A stretch of 10,966 nucleotides of DNA, from positions 1 through 10,966 of the forward strand of contig JBCBXF010000097.1 in the NCBI GenBank assembly GCA_039816705.1, written 5' to 3'. The notes under the pieces are model-generated. The model saw only the letters and a list, made by a program, of their open reading frames with translations, did not search any database and had not been told where the DNA came from. The position numbers were made by a program, and so were the translations under genes. Positions 1 to 6,562 of the stretch are shown in pieces. Position 1 is the stretch's first letter. Each line of letters starts with the position of its first letter. The DNA is from CALHAX01 sp039816705 (lineage in GTDB: Bacteria > Pseudomonadota > Alphaproteobacteria > Rhizobiales > CALHAX01).

Positions 1-51
1 CTCGAACACTAACGCGACGACAAAACGCTTGTATCGAAACGACAGCCGCGG

Positions 52-80
52 AAGAAAAAGGCGGAGCTTTTAGCCCCGCC
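52..80 (-). terminator. Rho-independent terminator of the ribosomal-protein operon
   Basis: Read on the minus strand, GGCGGGGC, the loop TAAAA and GCTCCGCC form an 8-bp stem with one G-T wobble (plus-strand arms 60-67 and 73-80). It is followed at once by TTTTTCTTC. It begins 33 bases after the rplQ stop. This is the only spacer structure in the window with a proper U-tract, so it is the likely end of the long transcript. Confidence 0.9.
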
Positions 81-113
81 CTATCTTGCGTCGGTAGAGT
101 CATCGCCGGAGGT

Positions 114-560
114 TTATGCTGCGGCGGCTTCCGTTTCATTCTCCGCGTTGGCAGCGATTTCGGCTTCGTGACGTGCGCGATCGTCCTTGCCTTTCTCGCT
201 TTCATCGCGGTCGACAAGTTCGATGACGGCCATCGGGGCGTTGTCGCCGTGGCGAAACCCGGCCTTGAGGACGCGGGTGTAACCACCCATTCGGTCAGCG
301 TAGCGTGGTCCGAGGACATCGAAGAGTTTTTTGACAACGTCGTCGTCCTGGATCTTTGCGGCGGCTTGGCGACGCGCGTGGAGCGAGCCGTTCTTGCCAA
401 GCGTGATAACCTTGTCCGCGATGCGCTTCAGCTCTTTGGCTTTCGGCAGCGTGGTGACGATCTGCTCGTGGCGCAGCAGCGAGGCCGCCATGTTGACGAA
501 CATCGCCTTGCGATGGCTCGCTGTGCGGTTGAGTTTTCTGTAGCCGTGGCCGTGTCGCAT
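114..560 (-). CDS. rplQ: 50S ribosomal protein L17
   Basis: L17 is a large-subunit protein that sits near the polypeptide exit tunnel. The 148-residue product opens with MRHGHGYRKLNRTASHRKAM, the family start, and carries the conserved TTLPKAKELKRIADK segment (about 36-50) and GGYTRVLKAGFRHGDNAPMA (92-111). Residues from about 118 onward form a charged, acidic and alanine-rich tail (EIAANAENETEAAAA), longer than the roughly 127-residue E. coli protein. Variable tails are common in this family. The ATG at 558-560 is preceded by AGGACGG. It is the last gene of the operon: rpoA lies 62 bases upstream with a hairpin between them, and the terminator follows. Identity is certain from sequence and position. 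Confidence 0.98.
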   Translation of the reverse strand: MRHGHGYRKLNRTASHRKAMFVNMAASLLRHEQIVTTLPKAKELKRIADKVITLGKNGSLHARRQAAAKIQDDDVVKKLFDVLGPRYADRMGGYTRVLKAGFRHGDNAPMAVIELVDRDESEKGKDDRARHEAEIAANAENETEAAAA

Positions 561-575
561 TTTTCATCCGTCCTG

Positions 576-592
576 CGCACCGCATTGGTGCG
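576..592 (-). promoter_or_regulatory. Intercistronic hairpin, rpoA-rplQ spacer
   Basis: The minus strand reads CGCACC-AATGC-GGTGCG, a perfect 6-bp stem with a 5-nt loop. It lies 30 bases after the rpoA stop and 15 bases before the rplQ start. No T-run follows, so it is not a terminator. Its role is inferred at most: mRNA stability, processing, or translation of rplQ. Confidence 0.45.
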
Positions 593-622
593 ACTTGTCA
601 AAGCTTGAGCGAACCCTGTCGC

Positions 623-1636
623 CTAGAAATGGTCCTCGAACCGTTTGGCGAGTTCCTCGATATTGTCCGGTGGCCAGTTCGGCACGTCCATACCGAGGTG
701 CAGCCCCATCGCGGCGAGCACTTCCTTAATCTCGTTGAGTGACTTGCGACCGAAGTTCGGCGTGCGCAGCATCTCGGCTTCTGTCTTCTGGATCAGATCG
801 CCGATATAAATGATGTTGTCGTTCTTCAGGCAGTTGGCCGAGCGAACTGAAAGTTCAAGTTCATCGACTTTCTTGAGCAGTGCGGCGTTGAACTCGAGGT
901 CCGGCGCTGCTTCGGCGGGCTGCTCGCGCTGGGGCTCTTCGAAGTTGATGAAGATCTGGAGCTGGTCCTGCAGGATGCGGGCAGCGAGCGCGACGGCATC
1001 GTCTGCCTTGATGGACCCATCGGTCTCGACGGTCATCGTCAGCTTGTCATAGTCGAGAACGGTGCCTTCGCGGGTGTTCTCGACCTTGTAGGAGACCTTC
1101 TGAACCGGGCTGTAGAGGCTGTCGACCGGGATCAGGCCGATCGGCGCGTCGCCCGGGCGGTTCTGTTCGGCAGGCACGTAGCCCTTGCCGGTCGCGGCTG
1201 TGAATTCCATCCGCATCGACGCGCCTTCGTCGAGCGTGCAGATCACGTGGTTCGGGTTCAGAATTTCGACTTCGGAACCCGTCTCGATGTCACCTGCAGT
1301 CGCGACGCCCGGGCCTTCCTTGCGCAGCACCATGCGCTTGGTGCCTTCGGAGTGCACCTTCACCGCGATCCCTTTGATGTTGAGGATCATGTTGGTGACG
1401 TCTTCGCGAACACCGGGGATGGAGGAAAATTCGTGCAGCACGCCGTCGATGTGCACGCTTGTGATCGCGCCGCCCTGCAGCGACGAGAGCAGCACGCGAC
1501 GTAGCGCATTGCCGAGCGTCATGCCGAAGCCGCGCTCCAGCGGTTCCGCAACAACCGTTGCTACCCGGCCGGCGTCACGCCCGGCGGTGATTGCGAGTTT
1601 TTGCGGCTTGATGAGGTCTTGCCAGTTCTTTTGCAC
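623..1636 (-). CDS. rpoA: DNA-directed RNA polymerase subunit alpha
   Basis: The alpha dimer nucleates RNA polymerase assembly, and its C-terminal domain contacts UP-element DNA and activators. The 337-residue product has the full two-domain layout. The N-terminal dimerisation domain (about 1-233) includes ERGFGMTLGNALRRVLLSSL (34-53) and HEFSSIPGVREDV (68-80). A Pro/Ala/Glu-rich linker spans about 234-250, and the C-terminal domain follows. DNA-contact residues match E. coli numbering: R265, N268, C269, G296, K298, S299 and E302, within SVRSANCLKNDN and NFGRKSLNEIK. The start is GTG (1634-1636), chosen because the family N-terminus QKNWQ follows directly and AAGGAAGG lies six bases upstream. 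It lies downstream of rpsK after a 125-base spacer containing a 7-bp hairpin. The QKNWQDLIKPQK opening supports an alphaproteobacterial origin. Confidence 0.98.
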   Translation of the reverse strand: MQKNWQDLIKPQKLAITAGRDAGRVATVVAEPLERGFGMTLGNALRRVLLSSLQGGAITSVHIDGVLHEFSSIPGVREDVTNMILNIKGIAVKVHSEGTKRMVLRKEGPGVATAGDIETGSEVEILNPNHVICTLDEGASMRMEFTAATGKGYVPAEQNRPGDAPIGLIPVDSLYSPVQKVSYKVENTREGTVLDYDKLTMTVETDGSIKADDAVALAARILQDQLQIFINFEEPQREQPAEAAPDLEFNAALLKKVDELELSVRSANCLKNDNIIYIGDLIQKTEAEMLRTPNFGRKSLNEIKEVLAAMGLHLGMDVPNWPPDNIEELAKRFEDHF

Positions 1637-1717
1637 TGGATGCCTTCCTTGTCGTCAGCGGAGATAAAAGGCCGGCGCATTCGAGGCGCAGGCATCTCTC
1701 TCACGAGTTGCGTCACG

Positions 1718-1741
1718 ACCGTGCGGCGGGGGGTGCACGGT
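1718..1741 (-). promoter_or_regulatory. Stem-loop in the rpsK-rpoA spacer
   Basis: The minus strand reads ACCGTGC, a 10-nt C-rich loop, then GCACGGT: a perfect 7-bp stem in the 125-base spacer before rpoA. There is no following T-run. It could tune the amount of alpha subunit relative to ribosomal proteins through processing or attenuation, but that is inference. Confidence 0.45.
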
Positions 1742-1761
1742 TGATGATGTTTCGAGCGCTC

Positions 1762-2151
1762 TTAGACCCGGCGTTTCTTGCGGGGGCGACAGCCGTTGTG
1801 GGCAATCGGCGAGACGTCCTGGATCGAAGTGATGTTGAAGCCGGCGGCCTGGAGGGCACGCAGCGCGCTTTCGCGACCTGAGCCCGGGCCTTTGACTAGC
1901 ACTTCGAGTGTTTGCATGCCGTGGTCCGCGGCTTTTTTACCAGCGTCTTCGGCGGCAACCTGCGCGGCGTAAGGCGTCGATTTACGCGAGCCTTTGAAGC
2001 CCATCGTGCCGGCTGACGACCAGGAAATCGCGTTGCCCTGGGCGTCGGTGATCGTAATCATCGTGTTATTGAACGTCGCATTCACGTGCGCGACGCCGGA
2101 AGAAATATTCTTCTTTACCCGGCGTTTGGTGCGCTGGCGGTCTTTGGCCAT
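1762..2151 (-). CDS. rpsK: 30S ribosomal protein S11
   Basis: S11 sits on the small-subunit platform, binds 16S rRNA near the E site and helps select mRNA. The 129-residue product has the expected length and blocks: VAHVNATFNNTMITITDAQGN (about 20-40), the basic loop GFKGSRKSTPYAAQ (51-64), GPGSGRESALRAL (88-100) and the basic C-terminus NGCRPRKKRRV (119-129). The start is ATG at 2149-2151 with a purine-rich but weak AGAGAG upstream. rpsM lies 141 bases upstream and rpoA follows downstream, the usual alpha-operon order without rpsD between. Nothing is truncated. Confidence 0.98.
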   Translation of the reverse strand: MAKDRQRTKRRVKKNISSGVAHVNATFNNTMITITDAQGNAISWSSAGTMGFKGSRKSTPYAAQVAAEDAGKKAADHGMQTLEVLVKGPGSGRESALRALQAAGFNITSIQDVSPIAHNGCRPRKKRRV

Positions 2152-2221
2152 TTGTCTCTCTTTTATCTCGGCTGCCTTCGCGCCACGCGATGGCCCCTAC
2201 TGAGGTGGTCTGCTGGCGGGC

Positions 2222-2238
2222 ATCGCAGATCTTGCGAT
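2222..2238 (-). promoter_or_regulatory. Intercistronic hairpin, rpsM-rpsK spacer
   Basis: The minus strand reads ATCGCA-AGATC-TGCGAT, a perfect 6-bp stem with a 5-nt loop, mid-way through the 141-base rpsM-rpsK spacer. It shares its 6/5/6 geometry with four other spacers in this window but not its sequence. Function unknown. Confidence 0.42.
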
Positions 2239-2292
2239 CCTGCCTCTCGTTATGCTCACGAACCGCAACACCGAAGTGCCGCCCGGAGCCGC

Positions 2293-2661
2293 CTACTTCT
2301 TCTTGCCGGCAATCGCTTTGGCCGGGCCCTTGCGGGTACGCGCGTTCGTGTGGGTGCGCTGACCGCGAACCGGGAGGCCGCGACGATGGCGCAGACCGCG
2401 ATAGCACCCGAGATCCATCAGCCGCTTGACGTTCATCGACACTTCGCGCCGCAGGTCACCCTCGACCTGGTAGTCCCGGTCAATAAGTTCGCGGACCTGG
2501 ATCACCTCGGCTTCGCTCATCTCGTTCACGCGTCGCTCTGCCGGGATATTCGCCTTCTCGCAGATGTCGCGGGCGAACTGCCGGCCGATGCCGTGAATAT
2601 AGGTCAGCGCGATGACGACGCGCTTGTTCGTCGGAATGTTGACGCCTGCGATGCGGGCCAT
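2293..2661 (-). CDS. rpsM: 30S ribosomal protein S13
   Basis: S13 lies in the head of the small subunit, contacts P-site tRNA through its tail and forms bridges to the large subunit. The 122-residue product begins MARIAGVNIPTNKRVVIALT and has the helix-two-turn-helix region (about 15-45). The family signature GCYRGLRHRRGLPVRGQRT lies at 85-103, followed by HTNARTRKG and a lysine-rich end. The reading frame stays open upstream to 2790, but the ATG at 2659-2661 is chosen because it gives the family N-terminus and has GAGGAGAG just upstream. It follows adk after a 189-base spacer with three stem-loops, so it may head its own regulated sub-operon (rpsM-rpsK-rpoA-rplQ). Confidence 0.98.
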   Translation of the reverse strand: MARIAGVNIPTNKRVVIALTYIHGIGRQFARDICEKANIPAERRVNEMSEAEVIQVRELIDRDYQVEGDLRREVSMNVKRLMDLGCYRGLRHRRGLPVRGQRTHTNARTRKGPAKAIAGKKK

Positions 2662-2679
2662 GTGCGTTTCTCTCCTCGG

Positions 2680-2705
2680 GCGGCGCCCTGTACAGCGGGG
2701 GCCGC
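2680..2705 (-). promoter_or_regulatory. Stem-loop immediately upstream of the rpsM ribosome binding site
   Basis: On the minus strand GCGGC pairs with GCCGC. After a one-by-one C mismatch, CCC pairs with GGG around the 8-nt loop GCTGTACA. The structure ends about 18 bases before the rpsM ATG, next to GAGGAG. It is well placed to affect initiation at rpsM. This is inferred from position and pairing only. Confidence 0.4.
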
Positions 2706-2755
2706 AATCTGAACCGTGCCTGCCGCGCGAACATCCGCCCTGCAAACACGAAAAC

Positions 2756-2796
2756 GGACCGAAGCGCGCCCGAAAGACAGGGCGATTCACCGGTCC
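2756..2796 (-). promoter_or_regulatory. Compound stem-loop in the adk-rpsM leader
   Basis: On the minus strand an outer perfect stem GGACCG/CGGTCC encloses an inner perfect stem CGCCC/GGGCG with loop TGTCTTTC. Internal loops of GTGAAT and CGCTT separate the stems. TTTT precedes the structure and GTTTTCGTGTTT follows. The interrupted U-run makes it a possible weak attenuator. It could equally be a protein-binding leader for the downstream alpha-operon genes. Confidence 0.45.
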
Positions 2797-2814
2797 AAAA
2801 CCTCTAATCCGTGA

Positions 2815-2847
2815 GATTGCGCACGGTCTTAGTGCCGCAGCGCAATC
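2815..2847 (-). promoter_or_regulatory. Stem-loop just after the adk stop codon
   Basis: On the minus strand GATTGCGC pairs perfectly with GCGCAATC (8 bp) around a 17-nt loop, in which CGG/CCG can pair further. It starts three bases after the adk TGA. It may protect or define the 3' end of the upstream message. No U-tract follows directly. Confidence 0.45.
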
Positions 2848-2850
2848 CCG

Positions 2851-3543
2851 TCAACCAAAGATGCTCGAAAGCAATCCTTTCGATTCGCCTTTACCGCTCG
2901 CGTCCAGCGCATCGGAGATCGAGGCCGTGACGGTATCCATGGCCGCCATGCCGTCAACCGAGCGCAGCATGTCGCTCGCGAAATAGAACCCGATCAGCGG
3001 CGATGTTTCCTTGTAGTAGGCCAACAACCGCGCGTTGAACGTCTCGGCATTGTCATCCGCGCGGCGCTTGAAGTCGTTGGAACCGCACTTGTCGCAGACG
3101 CCTTCGACGAGGGGCGGCTTGAAGGTGTCGTGATACCCCTCACCGCAGCTGCCGCATGTGAAGCGCCCCGTAATCCGCTCGACCAGTCTCGCGTCATCGA
3201 CCTGCATCTCGATCACCGCGTCGAGCGTCTTGCCCTTGTCCGCCAGCATCGTCTTAAGCGCGGCAGCCTGCTGGAGCGTGCGTGGGAAGCCGTCGAGGAT
3301 GAAACCTTTCGCGCAGTCCGGCTGGTCAATCCGCTCGGAGATAATGCCGATCACGATCTCATCCGAGACCAGCCCGCCACTTTCCATCACCGCCTTGGCC
3401 CTTTGCCCGATCTCCGAGCCAGCGGCCACAGCAGCCCGCAACATATCGCCCGTCGAGAGTTGGACGAGTCCACGGGCGTCTTCGATGCGCTTGGCCTGTG
3501 TGCCTTTGCCAGCGCCCGGGGGCCCGAGCAGGATGATGTTCAT
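2851..3543 (-). CDS. adk: Adenylate kinase with a four-cysteine zinc-type LID
   Basis: It catalyses ATP + AMP to 2 ADP in the cytoplasm and balances the adenylate pool. The 230-residue product is the long-LID form. It has the P-loop GPPGAGKGT (7-15), the AMP-binding region around LSTGDMLR (29-36), FILDGFPRT (81-89), the LID opening GRFTCGSC, and RRADDN (160-165). The LID carries C130-x2-C133 and C150-x2-C153, the pattern that binds structural zinc in many bacterial kinases, whereas E. coli Adk lacks these cysteines. A short Gly/Ser/Lys tail follows about residue 214. The ATG at 3541-3543 overlaps the secY stop as ATGA, which sets the start and suggests translational coupling. The frame is open further upstream only inside secY. 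Confidence 0.97.
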   Translation of the reverse strand: MNIILLGPPGAGKGTQAKRIEDARGLVQLSTGDMLRAAVAAGSEIGQRAKAVMESGGLVSDEIVIGIISERIDQPDCAKGFILDGFPRTLQQAAALKTMLADKGKTLDAVIEMQVDDARLVERITGRFTCGSCGEGYHDTFKPPLVEGVCDKCGSNDFKRRADDNAETFNARLLAYYKETSPLIGFYFASDMLRSVDGMAAMDTVTASISDALDASGKGESKGLLSSIFG

Positions 3544-4901
3544 CGCCGGACCATACCTTTCGGTCCGCCCTGACGTCCCTTGAGTTTCGCTTTCTTGATC
3601 AGACCTTCGTACTGCTGCGCGATCAGGTGGCTCTGCACTTGTGAGACCGTATCCATCGTCACGCTGACGACGATCAGCAGCGAGGTTCCGCCGAAGTAGA
3701 ATGGGACTGCAAGCTGGGCGCGGAGCAGTTCCGGTAGGATACAAACGAGGGCGAGGTAGGCGGCGCCGACGGTCGTCAGTCGGGTCATCACATAGTCGAT
3801 ATACTCAGCTGTCTTCTGGCCCGGACGAATACCGGGGATGAATCCGCCGTACTTCTTGAGGTTCTCAGCCATCTCTTTCGGGTCTGAGACGATCGCCGTG
3901 TAGAAAAATGCGAAGAAGACAATCATCGCGACAAAGATCGCGAGATAGAGGAAACCGCCCGGCTGCAGCGAAGTCGTAATGTAGGTCAGCCACTCCGATG
4001 AGCCACCGGCAGCCGTGAACTGTGCAATCGTGATCGGCAGCAGCAAAAGCGAAGAGGCAAAAATGGGCGGGATCACGCCGGCCGTGTTGAGCTTCAGCGG
4101 CATGTGGGACGACTGGCCGTCCATCATGCGGTTGCCCATCTGGCGTTTGGGGTACTGGATCAGGATGCGCCGTTGCGCGCGCTCGACCCAGACGATGAAC
4201 GCGATAACCGCAATCGCCATGATGAACAGGCCGACCAGCAGCGGAGCGGCGAGGGTGCCCTGACGGCTCAGCTCCAACGTGCCAATCAGCGCGGCGGGCA
4301 ACTCGGCAACGATACCGGCAAAGATAATCAGCGAGATTCCGTTGCCGACGCCGCGTGCGGTGATCTGTTCGCCCAGCCACATCAGGAAGATGGTGCCGCC
4401 GACGAGCGTGATCACCGTGGTCAGCGTGAAAAAGAGGCCGGGGTTGGTGACGATGTTGCTCGTTGAGCTCTGGAGGCCGACCGAGATGCCGTAGGCCTGC
4501 AGCGTCGCGAGCGCGACCGTGCCGTAGCGGGTGTACTGGTTGATCTGCTTGCGGCCCTGCTCACCCTCTTTCTTCAGTTGCTCGAGGTGCGGCGAGACCG
4601 TGGTCATCAGCTGGATGATAATTGACGCCGAGATATACGGCATAATGTTCAGGGCGAAGATTGCCATCCGTCCCACGGCGCCACCGGAGAACAGATTGAA
4701 CATGTCGAAGATGCCGGCGTTGCCTTGGTTGAAGGCATTGGCCAGCGCCAGCGGATCAATTCCCGGGATCGGGATGTACGTTCCAAGCCGGTAGATGACG
4801 AGTGCACCGAGCGTGAACCAGATCCGCTTCTTTAGCTCTTCAGCGCGCGCAAAGGCACCGAAGTTGAGGTTCGCTGCCAGTTGTTCCGCTGCTGAAGCCA
4901 T
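3540..4901 (-). CDS. secY: Preprotein translocase subunit SecY
   Basis: SecY is the channel of the SecYEG translocon in the inner membrane and moves unfolded or nascent proteins across or into the membrane. The 453-residue product has the ten hydrophobic segments expected. TM1 lies at about 27-42, and the plug/TM2 region includes FNLFSGGAVGRMAIFALNIMPYI (split here: FNLFSGGAVG at 68-77, RMAIFALNIMPYI at 78-90). GEQITARGVGNGISL lies at 177-191. The cytosolic loop ERAQRRILIQYPKRQ is at 240-254, and the ribosome/SecA-facing loop DPKEMAENLKKYGGFIPGIR is at 340-359. The ATG at 4899-4901 is chosen for the MASAAEQLAANLNF start and the GGAG six bases upstream. The frame is open to 4994, but nothing family-like lies there. 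It follows rplO after a 177-base structured spacer and overlaps adk by four bases. Confidence 0.98.
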   Translation of the reverse strand: MASAAEQLAANLNFGAFARAEELKKRIWFTLGALVIYRLGTYIPIPGIDPLALANAFNQGNAGIFDMFNLFSGGAVGRMAIFALNIMPYISASIIIQLMTTVSPHLEQLKKEGEQGRKQINQYTRYGTVALATLQAYGISVGLQSSTSNIVTNPGLFFTLTTVITLVGGTIFLMWLGEQITARGVGNGISLIIFAGIVAELPAALIGTLELSRQGTLAAPLLVGLFIMAIAVIAFIVWVERAQRRILIQYPKRQMGNRMMDGQSSHMPLKLNTAGVIPPIFASSLLLLPITIAQFTAAGGSSEWLTYITTSLQPGGFLYLAIFVAMIVFFAFFYTAIVSDPKEMAENLKKYGGFIPGIRPGQKTAEYIDYVMTRLTTVGAAYLALVCILPELLRAQLAVPFYFGGTSLLIVVSVTMDTVSQVQSHLIAQQYEGLIKKAKLKGRQGGPKGMVRR

Positions 4902-4973
4902 GATCTTCTCCGGTGCTCCGCCCCGCCGGGGTGCGTGCAATGCATGCGCGCCATGTGCGACGCCGGCGCTTGC

Positions 4974-5055
4974 GCAACGAGCACTGTACGCCATGCCCCA
5001 ATCTAGGGGGCCTTAACCTCAAGCGCCAGAGGGCGCGTGTTTAACAGCTCGTTGC
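4974..5055 (-). promoter_or_regulatory. Candidate three-way-junction RNA in the rplO-secY spacer
   Basis: On the minus strand GCAACGAG pairs with CTCGTTGC (plus arms 5048-5055 and 4974-4981). The adjacent CTGT pairs with ACAG (plus 5044-5047 and 4984-4987) after a 2-nt bulge, giving a 12-bp closing helix. It encloses two perfect 5-bp hairpins: GCGCC-CTCT-GGCGC (5023-5036) and GCCCC-CTAGATT-GGGGC (4995-5011). It lies wholly between the rplO stop and the secY start. I do not recognise it as a named RNA family. A leader controlling secY expression is an inference. Confidence 0.5.
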
Positions 5056-5078
5056 CGCGCACGCCCGCGTCGCCGGTT

Positions 5079-5624
5079 TCAAGCGTCGGCAGCGTCTCCA
5101 CCAGCTTTCGCCAAGCGGCCGCGCGCTTTTTTCGTACCGATTTTCTTCTCGGTCTTTTCTTCGCGGGTTGGTGCGGTCGCGGTCACGGTGCCACCGGCTT
5201 TCTCGATCGTCTCACGCGCGCCTTTGCTGACGCCTGCGACTTCAAGTGTGACCTTTGCCGTCAGCTCACCACCGAGAATGCGTACGCCATCTTTCTCTCG
5301 ACGCACGACGCCCGCCTTGACCAGCTCGCTGACCGTGATCGTGGCAGATGGATCGAGCTTTTTATCGTCGATCGCCTTTTGCAGGCGGTTGAGGCCGACC
5401 TCGTTGTACGACTTGGCAAATATATTGTTGAAGCCACGCTTCGGCAGGCGACGGTGGATTGGCATCTGGCCGCCCTCGAAGCCGTTGATTGCGACGCCTG
5501 AGCGGGATTTCTGTCCCTTCACACCGCGTCCGGACGTCTTGCCTTTGCCGGAGCCGATGCCGCGGCCGACGCGCTTGCGCTCTTTCGTTGCGCCGGGGTT
5601 ATCTCTGAGTTCATTCAGCCGCAT
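5079..5624 (-). CDS. rplO: 50S ribosomal protein L15
   Basis: L15 binds 23S rRNA late in large-subunit assembly. The 181-residue product opens MRLNELRDNPGATKERKRVG and has the glycine-rich rRNA-threading arm GRGIGSGKGKTSGRGVKGQK (20-39). GFEGGQMPIHRRLPKRGF follows at 48-65. The globular C-terminal half ends with a long basic, alanine-rich tail (KKIGTKKARGRLAKAGGDAADA region), so it is clearly longer than the 144-residue E. coli protein. Longer forms are usual in alphaproteobacteria. Start is ATG at 5622-5624 with GGACG upstream. rpmD lies 61 bases upstream with a hairpin between. secY follows after 177 bases. Confidence 0.98.
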   Translation of the reverse strand: MRLNELRDNPGATKERKRVGRGIGSGKGKTSGRGVKGQKSRSGVAINGFEGGQMPIHRRLPKRGFNNIFAKSYNEVGLNRLQKAIDDKKLDPSATITVSELVKAGVVRREKDGVRILGGELTAKVTLEVAGVSKGARETIEKAGGTVTATAPTREEKTEKKIGTKKARGRLAKAGGDAADA

Positions 5625-5649
5625 GGCTCTCGTCCTTCAAAACGTGGGG

Positions 5650-5666
5650 TGCCGCATGGTGCGGCA
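5650..5666 (-). promoter_or_regulatory. Intercistronic hairpin, rpmD-rplO spacer
   Basis: The minus strand reads TGCCGC-ACCAT-GCGGCA, a perfect 6-bp stem with a 5-nt loop, followed by CCCC rather than T. It begins 19 bases after the rpmD stop and ends 25 bases before rplO. One of five spacers with this geometry. Confidence 0.45.
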
Positions 5667-5685
5667 GGGTCGCGATGCGACGCGC

Positions 5686-5868
5686 TTAGTCCTCGACGAT
5701 CCGCACCATGTGGCTGACCTTGTCGATCATGCCGCGCACGGCCGGTGTGTCTTCGAGTGTCCGCCGACGCGAGATTTTGCCAAGGCCGAGGCCGCGCAGC
5801 GTTGCGCGCTGGTCTTCGGGGCGGCGGATCGCGCTGCCAGTCTGCTCGATGGTGATTGTGTTCGCCAT
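5686..5868 (-). CDS. rpmD: 50S ribosomal protein L30
   Basis: L30 is a small large-subunit protein with a beta-alpha-beta fold that contacts 23S rRNA. The 60-residue product matches the family length. It has TITIEQTGSAIRRPEDQRATL at the start (residues 4-24), GLGLGKISRRRTLEDTPAV (26-44), and a closing helix/strand ending KVSHMVRIVED (50-60). ATG at 5866-5868 has GAGGA four bases upstream. It lies between rpsE and rplO, its standard place. Nothing unusual is seen. Confidence 0.97.
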   Translation of the reverse strand: MANTITIEQTGSAIRRPEDQRATLRGLGLGKISRRRTLEDTPAVRGMIDKVSHMVRIVED

Positions 5869-5928
5869 GTCGTCCTCGTGTGCGCAACTCTAGGGCGCGT
5901 CGTTTTCGTGTAGTCGTCGGCCACCAAC

Positions 5929-6546
5929 TCAGGCCGCTTCGACGTTTTCTGATGTCTCGCTTCCGACTGCGTCTGGTTCGTCGCCCGCACCATCACGGCG
6001 GCGGTTGACGATCTCGCTGACTTTTTTGCCGCGACGGGCTGCGACGGAGCGCGGACTATCTTCTTTTGTCAGAGCGTCGATCGTGGCGCGCACCATGTTG
6101 TAGGGGTTCGACGAGCCAAGCGACTTTGCAACCACATCCTGCACACCGAGCGTTTCAAACACGGCGCGCATCGGCCCGCCTGCGATAATGCCGGTGCCCG
6201 GAGGTGCCGCACGAAGGACGACGCGACCGGCGCCATGACGGCCGGTGACATCGTGGTGAAGTGTCCGGCCTTCGCGCAGCGGCACCTTGATGAGGGCGCG
6301 CTTCGCTGCCTCGCTTGCCTTGCGGATCGCCTCGGGCACTTCGCGGGCCTTGCCCTTGCCAAAGCCGACGCGGCCTTTCTTGTCGCCGATCACAACCAGC
6401 GCGGCGAAGCCGAACCGGCGACCACCCTTCACAACTTTCGCGACGCGATTGATATGGACGAGCTTGTCTTCAAACTCGCTCTGCTCTTCGCGTCCACGTC
6501 CGCCGCGATCGCCTTTGCGGCCGCCTCTTTCCGGTCCTCGTGCCAC
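5929..6546 (-). CDS. rpsE: 30S ribosomal protein S5
   Basis: S5 sits at the mRNA entry side of the small subunit and influences decoding accuracy. The 205-residue product has an N-terminal Gly/Arg-rich arm (2-22). The dsRBD-like domain follows, with LVHINRVAKVVKGGRRFGF (29-47) and GDKKGRVGFGKGKAREVPEA (54-73). The second domain includes GAGRVVLRAAPPGTGIIAGG (105-124) and SLGSSNPYNMVRAT (142-155). An acidic, poorly conserved tail (from about 185) extends it beyond the 167 residues of E. coli S5. The start is GTG (6544-6546): AAGGAT lies eight to ten bases upstream, and MARGPERGGRKG is family-like. Only 16 bases separate it from the rplR stop, and the Shine-Dalgarno lies inside that gap. Confidence 0.97.
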   Translation of the reverse strand: MARGPERGGRKGDRGGRGREEQSEFEDKLVHINRVAKVVKGGRRFGFAALVVIGDKKGRVGFGKGKAREVPEAIRKASEAAKRALIKVPLREGRTLHHDVTGRHGAGRVVLRAAPPGTGIIAGGPMRAVFETLGVQDVVAKSLGSSNPYNMVRATIDALTKEDSPRSVAARRGKKVSEIVNRRRDGAGDEPDAVGSETSENVEAA

Positions 6547-6562
6547 GTCGCTTATCCTTATC

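Noticed and set aside
1..51. Possible start of another gene or promoter after the terminator
   Set aside because: Too short, and no reading frame or promoter pattern stands out on either strand.
2086..2712. Plus-strand open frame of 208 codons antisense to rpsM and the rpsM-rpsK spacer
   Set aside because: Low-complexity translation without motifs, opposite a conserved gene. Treated as a shadow frame.
3544..3744. In-frame upstream extension of adk
   Set aside because: It lies wholly inside the secY coding region. The ATGA overlap and the MNIILLGPPGAGKGT start fix the real beginning.
4902..4994. In-frame upstream extension of secY to an ATG at 4992-4994
   Set aside because: The added residues are not like any SecY N-terminus, and the extension runs into the structured spacer. 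The ATG at 4899-4901 has a good Shine-Dalgarno and the usual start.
5882..5898. GCGC/GCGC pairing in the rpsE-rpmD spacer
   Set aside because: Only four base pairs with a 9-nt loop, expected by chance in this composition.
5188..5913. Plus-strand open frame of 241 codons antisense to rplO and rpmD
   Set aside because: Same reasons: its composition follows from the opposite-strand genes and it has no domain I can identify.
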